DNA of 22,875 nucleotides from Pleionea sp041589565 (GTDB lineage Bacteria; Pseudomonadota; Gammaproteobacteria; Enterobacterales; Kangiellaceae), in the NCBI GenBank assembly GCA_041589565.1, contig JBFHVL010000026.1, positions 1-22,875 on the forward strand, given 5' to 3'. This document shows, one piece after another, positions 1-6,740 of the stretch. Each line of letters opens with the position of its first letter. The first letter of the stretch is position 1. The notes beneath the pieces were generated by a model. It saw nothing but the letters and a program-made list of their open reading frames with translations, did no database searches and had not been told where the DNA came from. Both the position numbers and the translations under genes were made by a program.

Positions 1-1458
1 GATAGTAAAAAAGTGATTGCTATCGATTATCGTGAGACGGCACCCAGCGCTGCCAAGGAAGATATGTTTGTGAATATGTTTGGCAAGGTTTCGAAAGATG
101 ATTCACGTTATTCCAGTTTAGCGTCCGGTGTTCCCGGAACAGTTGCCGGATTGCTTCATGCTTTAGAGAAATACGGCAGCTGGAACAGACAAAAAGTGAT
201 AGAGCCTGCTGTTAATCTCGCAAAAGAAGGTTTCGTTTTAGACAGTCCATTTCTCGATTCGTTAAACGCCCGTAAAGAGCGACTCGCAAAAGATCCTGAA
301 GTTGCAAGAATATACTTTAAGCCGGATAGTAGTAGTTACCTGCCCGGTGAAAAAGTTAGTTTTCCCGATTTGGCGTGGAGTCTTGAGCAGATTAAAAAAC
401 AGGGTAAAGCTGCTTTTTATGAAGGCGAGATCGCGCAAAAGCTCGTTGCTTATATGCAAAGTGAAGGTGGTTTAATCAGTAAAGATGACTTGAAGAATTA
501 TAAAGTAGTCGAGCGCGAAGCCGTTGAAGGGAATTATCGAGGTTATCGAGTGGTGTCTATGCCACCGCCCAGTTCAGGTGGTGTGCATATTGTTCAGATG
601 CTAAATGTATTAGAACAGTTCGATTTGTCCAGTATGGGGTGGGGAAGTGCGAATCATATTCACCTGCTAACCGAAGTCTTTAGACGTAGTTATGCCGATC
701 GTAGTAAACATTTAGGTGATCCCGATTTTTATCCAGTTCCGCTAAAACAGATCATGGATAATAATTATGCCAAGCAGCTAGCCAAGTCTATTAATATGGC
801 CAAAGCTACTAAGTCCGATGATATCTTCCCGGCAACTTTTAAAGATTCTGAAAGTCCCCAAACGACACACTTTTCGGTGATGGATCGCTGGGGGAATGTA
901 GTTACCAATACCTATACGCTTAACTTTAGTTTTGGCTCGGGGAAAATCGCAACCGGTACAGGATTCTTTTTGAATAATGAAATGGATGACTTTTCGGCAA
1001 AGCCCGGTGTGCCCAATGCTTATGGTCTAATCGGCGGCAAGGCAAATGCCATTAAACCCAATAAACGACCATTAAGTTCAATGAGTCCTACTATTGTGTT
1101 TAAAGGCGATACGCCTGTATTAATCACCGGCAGCCCAGGAGGCAGCCGAATTATCACGTCGGTACTGCATCAAATAGTAAATACTATCGATTTTAAAATG
1201 AATATTGCCGAAGCTGCCAATGCGCCAAGGTTTCATCACCAATGGTATCCCGATCAAATATTTCTGGAGAGAGGCTTTTCGCCCGATACTATCAGTCTTT
1301 TAAAACAGCGCGGACATACCATTAAGGACTCAGGTGCATCGGGAAGTATTCAGTCGATTAGTTATGAGGACGGCTGGTATTTTGGAGCGTCCGATCCTCG
1401 ACGTACCGGAGCGAAAGCCATAGGTGTGATGAGAAATGGGGCTTTAGTTTATTACTAG
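1..1458 (+). CDS. ggt: Gamma-glutamyltranspeptidase, 5'-truncated by window edge
   Basis: Periplasmic gamma-glutamyltranspeptidase, an Ntn hydrolase that transfers or hydrolyses the gamma-glutamyl group of glutathione. The frame is open from base 1, where the conserved AIDYRETAP segment is read, so the signal peptide and first part of the large subunit lie upstream of the window; the GTG at 13 is internal. The autoprocessing and catalytic threonine is the first Thr of TTHFSV (codon 862-864), which becomes the N-terminus of the small subunit. Downstream are the family blocks NNEMDDFSAKPGVPN, NKRPLSSMSPT, GSPGGSRIIT and the C-terminal GASDPRR. All expected small-subunit blocks are present and intact. 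A strong terminator follows the stop codon by about 25 bp, so the gene ends its transcription unit. The family assignment is very secure; which physiological substrate is preferred cannot be read from sequence. Confidence 0.96.
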   Translation, partial: DSKKVIAIDYRETAPSAAKEDMFVNMFGKVSKDDSRYSSLASGVPGTVAGLLHALEKYGSWNRQKVIEPAVNLAKEGFVLDSPFLDSLNARKERLAKDPEVARIYFKPDSSSYLPGEKVSFPDLAWSLEQIKKQGKAAFYEGEIAQKLVAYMQSEGGLISKDDLKNYKVVEREAVEGNYRGYRVVSMPPPSSGGVHIVQMLNVLEQFDLSSMGWGSANHIHLLTEVFRRSYADRSKHLGDPDFYPVPLKQIMDNNYAKQLAKSINMAKATKSDDIFPATFKDSESPQTTHFSVMDRWGNVVTNTYTLNFSFGSGKIATGTGFFLNNEMDDFSAKPGVPNAYGLIGGKANAIKPNKRPLSSMSPTIVFKGDTPVLITGSPGGSRIITSVLHQIVNTIDFKMNIAEAANAPRFHHQWYPDQIFLERGFSPDTISLLKQRGHTIKDSGASGSIQSISYEDGWYFGASDPRRTGAKAIGVMRNGALVYY

Positions 1459-1484
1459 CTAAGCTTTACATTTTTACTTGAAAT

Positions 1485-1512
1485 AAAAAGGCAGCATTCG
1501 TGCTGCCTTTTT
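1485..1512. terminator. Symmetric rho-independent terminator after ggt
   Basis: A perfect stem (AAAAAGGCAGCA at 1485-1496 paired with TGCTGCCTTTTT at 1501-1512) with a TTCG tetraloop. It has a U-tract on the plus strand and, read from the other side, also on the minus strand, so it could end transcription from both directions. This fits the minus-strand gene remnant just to the right. Confidence 0.9.
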
Positions 1513-2088
1513 GATCTAAACAACAGAACAAAGCTTAGTTATTATCTTTTTTAATTACGATGCTGCTTACTTAGATCCTTGGATAACTGGTGGTAATGCC
1601 AGCTGTTAACCAGTACTACGGTGAGCATAAAGGTGCTCAGACTTAGACGATATTTTTAAGTAACATGCCTTCTGCTTCAAAATTTCCCCATACGAGGAAA
1701 TCATAGTTTAGCTCAAAGAGCAATTGAGGCCTTAATTGCATATAACTGCAGGATTTTGATTGATTATTATCCAACGAGTTATGCGTAGATAATTGATAAT
1801 TGATGAGAGATAGGGGCAAAGGGGGGGGCCAGTTAGAAGATAAATTAATATTGTTTTATATATCGCAATTAGCTATATTGAAATACTCTTTAATAAAATA
1901 TTGGAATAAACAGGAGTCACAGCCTAAACTTAGCCTGAAATTTGTGAGGATACACTGTAAATATCAGGTTAACTTGAAACTGCTTTTAGCATCAAATTTA
2001 GGTAAAGCCGAAACTTAGACAACGAAAAAGGACTAGTTGTTAAATTAAGAAAACGAATTGGAAATATTATCGAATAAAGGTTCTTGAA
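1513..2088. other. AT-rich interval without a supported intact gene
   Basis: This 576-bp stretch separates ggt from the dioxygenase-like gene. Its left third holds the possible minus-strand remnant. The rest is AT-rich with an eight-G run at 1821-1828. A plus-strand open frame of 72 codons (1800-2018) has no recognisable motif, no convincing ribosome site and biased low-complexity composition, so I do not call it. No convincing sigma-70 promoter for the downstream gene could be chosen by eye. Confidence 0.5.
1551..1741 (-). pseudogene. Possible remnant of a minus-strand membrane-protein gene (C-terminal end)
   Basis: I do not recognise the protein. On the minus strand a frame open through 1741 reads protein-like sequence (ELNYDFLVWGNFEAEGMLL) and stops at 1643-1645. 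In another frame, 1655 to 1551, the sequence continues as KYRLSLSTFMLTVVLVNSW and then a basic tail ending at a TAA (1551-1553). That piece has a hydrophobic segment typical of a membrane helix followed by charged residues. Joining the two needs a frameshift near 1645-1656. The upstream frame stays open back to the G8 run at 1821-1828 but becomes low in recognisable character. The symmetric terminator at 1485-1512 lies about 40 bp beyond the end, as expected for a former convergent gene. Both pieces are short, so chance open reading remains possible. Confidence 0.3.
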
Positions 2089-2955
2089 ATGGAAAAGGTA
2101 TCATCTTTTAAAGCCCACTGCTTGTTTAGACTCCGGAAGAGTTATTTATTTAACCGCTATGCTAATCATTTACGTCGTGTAAGAGCGCTGATAACCTTCG
2201 GTCCTTGGCGACATTTATTACTCATGGTTTACCGGTTTAGGTATAAAAGCCGAGTGAAGAAGTTAAGTGGAAATGAGCAGCGTGTTATTAACGCATCTCG
2301 AGACATTTCAAGTTTACTGAGAGATGTTAAGGAAAATGGATTTGTTGTTTTGGGAAAATTACGGATGCACGTTCTTGAAAACTTAAAGAAAGATGTTGCA
2401 AACCTAAAACCAAAAGAATATGCCATGACGCATCAAGCAAACAGAATTATTTCGCAACTATCTCAAGATCCGACAGTGCAGAATCTTTTATCGGAGTATT
2501 TCGGTTACACTCCTTTTATCCGAGAATCTTCTTTAACAGTTACTCGAGATTCCGGTGACAGTATTGTTGAAGGACAGAACGGTTTCCATCAAGATTATGC
2601 AGGAGCTAAAAGTCTTAATTTATTTGTATATTTAACTGATGTCGGTGAAAGTGATCCCTATCACGAAGTTTTGCTTAAGTCTCACCGAAAAGCATTTCGT
2701 CACGCATGGTATAAGTATCCACTCTCTGAAAAGCTAACAAAGCGATTTAAAAAACGTTTTGATTCGAAACGTATTTTAGGTCCTGCAGGTACGGTATTTT
2801 TAGAGAATACCGAAGCGCTGCATCGCAGAGAGCTAGCTCTAAAGCGAAGAATTATGCTTAATATCTTATTTTCCGCCACACCAGGAATTATTAGTGAAGG
2901 TCGCTTCGCGAACTCCCAGATAATCGCTGACAAAGCGCTCCTATCGCGAGAGTAA
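2089..2955 (+). CDS. Phytanoyl-CoA dioxygenase (PhyH)-like Fe(II)/2-oxoglutarate oxygenase
   Basis: A 288-residue protein with the layout of the PhyH superfamily of non-haem iron, 2-oxoglutarate-dependent oxygenases. The iron-binding facial triad is visible as H167-x-D169 in GFHQDY and a distal H245 in ENTEALHRR. R253 or R254 shortly after is the likely 2-oxoglutarate anchor. Between them the strand LNLFVYLTDVGESDPYHEV followed by KSHRK matches the usual 'benefit-of-proximity' region, where family members have a Pro/Gly-rich turn and GSHR. The first about 60 residues are very basic and hydrophobic and do not look like a cleavable signal. An AAAGG ribosome site lies about 9 bp before the ATG. 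The gene stands alone between AT-rich spacers, so there is no pathway hint from neighbours. Hydroxylation is the inferred chemistry; the substrate is unknown. Confidence 0.75.
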   Translation: MEKVSSFKAHCLFRLRKSYLFNRYANHLRRVRALITFGPWRHLLLMVYRFRYKSRVKKLSGNEQRVINASRDISSLLRDVKENGFVVLGKLRMHVLENLKKDVANLKPKEYAMTHQANRIISQLSQDPTVQNLLSEYFGYTPFIRESSLTVTRDSGDSIVEGQNGFHQDYAGAKSLNLFVYLTDVGESDPYHEVLLKSHRKAFRHAWYKYPLSEKLTKRFKKRFDSKRILGPAGTVFLENTEALHRRELALKRRIMLNILFSATPGIISEGRFANSQIIADKALLSRE

Positions 2956-3103
2956 TTGTTAATACTGAAATAGACTATATAAGGCTAGCTGCGTAGGATA
3001 GAGTGAAGTGGACACCAACAATCTTGAATATCAACGGATATATGAGAAAGATATGATGAACTGATTAGCAGTTTTTAGATTATTAACTGCTAGTTGTTCT
3101 ATA

Positions 3104-3484
3104 TTGGACAAAAGAATTATTTTGTACTTTTCGGTTGAGCAGTTTAAGTATCCTTCATTTTCCGTTAAAGCCGCCAATGGTAAAGCAATTATTCTTTATT
3201 ACTCGGGTGGAAGGGGATTGCCAGAGCCGCTATATATCTGGTGTGAAGGTGAGCATTCAGAACATCAGCTTGATATTTTGATAAAAGCATTGAGGTTGGC
3301 TAAAGTGCAAAACTGGGATGTGCGATATGTAAAGCATGAAGTGCGCGATGGAGCTTGGTAGAAGATTAAGTTGACTAGTGGAGAGTTCCATTTTGAGTCT
3401 TCCGGCAGTAATGCATACCCAGAAAACTTTAATGATATCGTTACTTTGATTAAAACGATTGAAGAAAGCTTAGGTTGTGAATAA
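3104..3484 (+). pseudogene. Unknown small protein gene interrupted by an in-frame TAG
   Basis: I do not recognise the family. From a TTG at 3104 a frame of 85 codons runs to TAG at 3359-3361. The same frame then continues without interruption for 40 further sense codons to TAA at 3482-3484. The continuation is protein-like (IKLTSGEFHFESSGSNAYP, then an amphipathic helix ending ESLGCE). A TGG-to-TAG change after ...RDGAW would explain it, giving one protein of about 126 residues. The 5' end is also weak: there is no ATG, no clear ribosome site, and the frame is closed by TGA at 3062-3064. Together these suggest a decayed gene. Alternatives are a real 85-residue protein with fortuitous open downstream sequence, or amber readthrough. 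Confidence 0.5.
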
Positions 3485-3780
3485 AAAGCCAACCTATTCA
3501 CTTCTTAGAAAATATTATCTGAAGGAAGCTAAATATGTGACAACTTAAAGATATTATGAACAAGAAACATATAAGTTAGGATGGGTAAAGTTGTTTGAAA
3601 AATCTTGAATTGATACTTACAGAGTAGCTTGAAATTGGCTTCTCCACAAAATTGGGTTACTGTTGGTATAAAGGTAGGGGGCAATACCATAGGTGTATTA
3701 ATTCTTTACATCTCTAAACGCTATTCAATCTAATGTTCTAGTAAATGTGTTAGATGTAAATTGTTAAGCAAGGAATAATT
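3485..3780. other. Intergenic, no feature recognised
   Basis: About 296 bp of AT-rich sequence with frequent stops in every frame I read. The last bases hold the AAGGA ribosome site of the downstream GFA-family gene. I see no hairpin with a U-tract, no tRNA and no repeat. Confidence 0.5.
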
Positions 3781-4179
3781 ATGAAAGGCAAATGTTTATG
3801 TGGAAGTATTGAGGTTGAGGCAAGCGAGCAAAGTGAACTAGGACTTTGTCATTGTACAATGTGTCGGCGCTGGACAAGTGGGCCAATGTTTGCTGTTCAC
3901 TGTGGCTCCGAAGTGAAGTTTACTGGTGAAGAGCCTGCAAGATACAGATCTTCCGAATGGGCGGAGCGTGGCTTTTGTTCAAAATGTGGAACGCACCTTT
4001 TTTATCACGTTTTGGGAAATAATGAGTACGTTCTGTCTGCTGGACTATTCCAGGAGCAAAACTTCAAATTAACCAATCAAATATTTATTGAAGAAAAACC
4101 AGATTTCTATAGCTTCAGTAACAAAACGAATAATTTAACCGGTCAACAGGTTTTTGAACAGTACTCTAATGAAAGCTAA
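3781..4179 (+). CDS. GFA / CENP-V domain zinc protein
   Basis: A 132-residue member of the GFA (glutathione-dependent formaldehyde-activating enzyme-like) fold family, a small zinc-binding beta-tent domain. Zinc ligands stand out: C5-x-C7, C23-x-C25-xx-C28 and C66-xx-C69. The CSKCGTHLFY block is the family signature. The length is that of a single-domain protein with nothing added. The ATG has a good ribosome site (AAGGA, 7-9 bp upstream). Many bacterial members carry this annotation without evidence of formaldehyde chemistry, so only the domain is assigned here. It stands alone, followed by a 45-bp gap to the small secreted protein gene on the same strand. Confidence 0.9.
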   Translation: MKGKCLCGSIEVEASEQSELGLCHCTMCRRWTSGPMFAVHCGSEVKFTGEEPARYRSSEWAERGFCSKCGTHLFYHVLGNNEYVLSAGLFQEQNFKLTNQIFIEEKPDFYSFSNKTNNLTGQQVFEQYSNES

Positions 4180-4224
4180 TTGACTTTTTAACTTAGTGTC
4201 AATAGAAGCAAGGTTTTAACAGTA

Positions 4225-4533
4225 GTGATAAAGAAAGCAGTTATAATCAGTTTTGCAATTTTGTTTCAGTCATTCATCTTTGTGAATGCAAAGGAGCCTG
4301 TTGAAAAGATTTCGATCTCTATCGCGCAAAGTGGACCTTTTAAACAAATAGACGAGCTAGACTTTAGCAGGCTTAATGAGCAAGTTGAAAGGCTCAAGGC
4401 ATCTGGTTCTTCTGTTGAAATTGTTTTAGCTGCAAACTTTAATCAAAAGCAAGAAGTTGAAAAGGTTTTAGCGAGATTGAAAGAGTTTTCCAGTTTAAAA
4501 GATGTTCCGGTAATCCAGATTCTCTCCGAATAA
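4225..4533 (+). CDS. Small secreted protein of unknown function
   Basis: A 102-residue protein starting at GTG. Residues 1-22 form a Sec signal peptide: a KK pair, a hydrophobic core (AVIISFAILFQSFIFV) and a likely cut after VNA. The mature part, about 80 residues, is rich in charged residues and alternates predicted helix and strand, with no cysteines and no motif I know. The nearest ribosome site, AAGG at 4210-4213, is 11 bp before the GTG, a little far. The stop codon (4531-4533) directly abuts the stop of the convergent transporter gene (4534-4536), leaving no room for a separate terminator. The signal peptide makes a real gene likely. Confidence 0.65.
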   Translation: MIKKAVIISFAILFQSFIFVNAKEPVEKISISIAQSGPFKQIDELDFSRLNEQVERLKASGSSVEIVLAANFNQKQEVEKVLARLKEFSSLKDVPVIQILSE

Positions 4534-5298
4534 TTAATGCAAATACGCCAATATGGCCAGCGTAACACCCCCTGACACGGCACCCAGATAATTCGGGAAG
4601 GTCCAGTTTCTAAACGATGCGGTTAGTTGATGTGAGTGAGCATGATGATGGCTAGCATGAGAGTGATCATGATGATCGTGCTTATGGTTGTTTTTATCAT
4701 GTCGATGAGGGCGATGCAGTAAAACGTGCATTAAGGTGCCGGTAACAAACGCCTGTAACCAGGCAAAGTTTTCACTGGTCATGGCCGACTCAAGTTGAAC
4801 ACCTAAAATAAAACCGAACAGGGTGAACATGGCTAGAGCCGACAGTGCGAGCCAGACTGCCTTAAAGCCAAAAACCGGACGGATAATCCAGAGTACCGAT
4901 AAAGCCACCGGAATTCGGTGTAAAACGATTGCTAGAGGCAACCACTGCGAAGCCGACTCGACTGACTCAAACTCATTTAACGATGCGCCATCGACCATGG
5001 TGTGAAGGAGTAAGCCACTAAAGCCGATTAATAGGGTAATTTGGTGCGTACTGTCGGCCGCTTTGCGGAAGGCTTTTTCAATCAATGTTGGACCAATTAA
5101 TCCAAGAATGGATAACGGAATAACCGGCCAGCCACCATTTTGATAAGAGAGGGGGATTAGCTCAGCCAGAATAATGCCGCCCAACACTACCAGCAAAAAA
5201 CTGGACAGGGTGTCTTCAAAATAGGGCGAGTGCTCAAACGCTCGCGCAATAATAGGCGCGGTCGCGAGAGCAATAATACTGAGTAATAGAAAAATCAT
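4534..5298 (-). CDS. ZIP-family-like metal transporter with histidine-rich loop
   Basis: An inner-membrane protein of 254 residues with about seven or eight hydrophobic segments. Two ZIP-like helices carry the metal-path motifs: HTMVDGASL (H99, D103) corresponds to the HNxxDG motif of TM4, and HRIPVALSV (H127) corresponds to HEIP of TM5, with Arg in place of the usual Glu. Residues 195-223 form a loop with 14 histidines in 29 residues, interspersed with Asp and Asn, typical of zinc-binding loops. Its place before the final helices differs from the common location of the His loop between TM3 and TM4. Zinc or another divalent metal is the inferred substrate. The upstream gap contains a terminator for the preceding gene, and its loop carries a TTGACA that could serve as this gene's -35. 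Confidence 0.75.
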   Translation of the reverse strand: MIFLLLSIIALATAPIIARAFEHSPYFEDTLSSFLLVVLGGIILAELIPLSYQNGGWPVIPLSILGLIGPTLIEKAFRKAADSTHQITLLIGFSGLLLHTMVDGASLNEFESVESASQWLPLAIVLHRIPVALSVLWIIRPVFGFKAVWLALSALAMFTLFGFILGVQLESAMTSENFAWLQAFVTGTLMHVLLHRPHRHDKNNHKHDHHDHSHASHHHAHSHQLTASFRNWTFPNYLGAVSGGVTLAILAYLH

Positions 5299-5312
5299 GG
5301 GAATCTCTATCT

Positions 5313-5353
5313 AAAAAGGCGAGCGCATTGTATGTCAAACGGGGGCGCTCGCC
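5313..5353 (-). terminator. Rho-independent terminator of the dehydrogenase gene, with -35-like loop
   Basis: Reading the minus strand, GGCGAGCGC (5353-5345) pairs perfectly with GCGCTCGCC (5326-5318), followed by five T residues (5317-5313). The 18-base loop contains TTGACA. The stem starts 8 bp after the dehydrogenase stop codon and ends shortly before the transporter start. Confidence 0.8.
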
Positions 5354-5360
5354 AATCCCA

Positions 5361-6740
5361 CTAAAGCGATACCAGCTTGCCGGGGTTTAGAATATTGTCC
5401 GGATCGAAAATCTTTTTAACTTGCTTCATGAGCTCGACTTCCGCTGTTGATCGGCTGTACTCCAGATAATCGCGCTTTACCAGACCAACGCCGTGTTCAG
5501 CGGAAATGCTGCCGTTTAATTTTCGAATGGTTTCAAAAATCAGCGGGTTGACCGATTTACACTGAGCGACAAATTCCTCGATCGATAAGTTATCGGGGCG
5601 TAAAATATTCAGGTGCAAGTTACCATCGCCAATGTGACCGAACCAGATGATTTCGAAGTCCGGGTATTTTTCTTTTACGATGTCGTCGATAGCGGTTAAA
5701 AACTCGCTCACTTTACTTGGTACTACCGATATATCATTTTTATAAGGCGTAAACTGACTGATGGACTCAGAAATGCGCTCTCGCAGTTGCCACAGGTTTT
5801 GTGCCTGAGTTTCACTCTGGCTAATGACACCATCGAGAATGTAGCCTCGCTCCATGAGCTGTTCGAAACTGGCAAAGGCGGTATCAAGCGTGGACTCTGA
5901 TTCGTTTTCAAACTCCACTAGCACATAATAGTCGGCTGATGTTTCGAAAGGCCGTTGTAAGTCGTGATGCGCCAGCACCTTCTGTAATGCCTGCTCCGAG
6001 AAAAATTCAAATGCGGTAAGCTGCAATGACTTCTGGAAGTTTTCCATTACCGGATACACATCGGCCAATGTATTAAGGCCTAACACCATGACGGTAAGAT
6101 CTTTGGGCGGACGCGTAAGTTTAATAGTGGCTTCAACGATGATGCCGAGAGTACCTTCACTGCCAATCATCAAATGACGGAAATCGTAGCCTGTAGCGTT
6201 TTTAATCAGGCCATGATTAAAGCTCATCACTTCGCCGGTTCCGGTAACTACCTTAAGTCCCATCACCCAGTCGCGTGTCATGCCCCAGCGGATGACTTTA
6301 ATGCCGCCAGCGTTGGTGGCAATATTTCCACCAATCTGGCTCGAACCCGCTGAGGCAAAATCGACCGGATAGTAGAGGCCTTTCTCTTCGGCGAAATTCT
6401 GCAGCTGTTCGGTGATAACACCTGCTTCGCAAACCACGGTTTGATCAACTGCGCTAAATTCACCAATGTTGTTCATGCGATCCAGCGATAACACCACTTC
6501 ACCATTGGTCGCACAGGCACCGCCGCTGAGTCCAGTACGTCCACCGGAAGGCACCAGTGCAACCTTGTTGACGCGCGCCCATTTAACCAGTTCTCGAACC
6601 TGTTCAACACTGTTGGGGCGAACAATGGCTTGAGCATCGGGCTTGAAGAGTTTGCTCCAGTCCTGTCCATACTCTGCTAAGTCAGAACTTTCTGTTAAAA
6701 CATAATTGTCGCCAACAATGGCTTTTAATTGATCAATCAT
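5361..6740 (-). CDS. FAD-linked D-2-hydroxyacid dehydrogenase, probably D-2-hydroxyglutarate dehydrogenase
   Basis: A flavoprotein of the GlcD/D2HGDH branch of the VAO/PCMH superfamily that oxidises D-2-hydroxyacids and passes electrons onward from FAD. Counting from the GTG at 6749, the FAD-binding domain shows PSGGRTGLSGG (67-77), PVDFASAGSSQIGGN (128-142) and NATGYDFRHL. The C-terminal domain shows GHIGDGNLHLNI (371-382) and AEHGVGLVKRDYL, which supply the metal site H372, H379 and E418. The length of about 460 residues and the motif set resemble Pseudomonas D2HGDH, which removes D-2-hydroxyglutarate made by SerA; glycolate or D-lactate as substrate cannot be excluded. I prefer the ATG at 6740 (459 residues) over the GTG at 6749. 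Either start overlaps the end of the upstream acylase gene, implying translational coupling. The product has no signal peptide. Confidence 0.88.
   Translation of the reverse strand: MIDQLKAIVGDNYVLTESSDLAEYGQDWSKLFKPDAQAIVRPNSVEQVRELVKWARVNKVALVPSGGRTGLSGGACATNGEVVLSLDRMNNIGEFSAVDQTVVCEAGVITEQLQNFAEEKGLYYPVDFASAGSSQIGGNIATNAGGIKVIRWGMTRDWVMGLKVVTGTGEVMSFNHGLIKNATGYDFRHLMIGSEGTLGIIVEATIKLTRPPKDLTVMVLGLNTLADVYPVMENFQKSLQLTAFEFFSEQALQKVLAHHDLQRPFETSADYYVLVEFENESESTLDTAFASFEQLMERGYILDGVISQSETQAQNLWQLRERISESISQFTPYKNDISVVPSKVSEFLTAIDDIVKEKYPDFEIIWFGHIGDGNLHLNILRPDNLSIEEFVAQCKSVNPLIFETIRKLNGSISAEHGVGLVKRDYLEYSRSTAEVELMKQVKKIFDPDNILNPGKLVSL

Noticed and set aside
1800..2018. 72-codon open frame in the AT-rich interval
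   Set aside because: No motif, no ribosome site, biased composition and a poly-G stretch within it.
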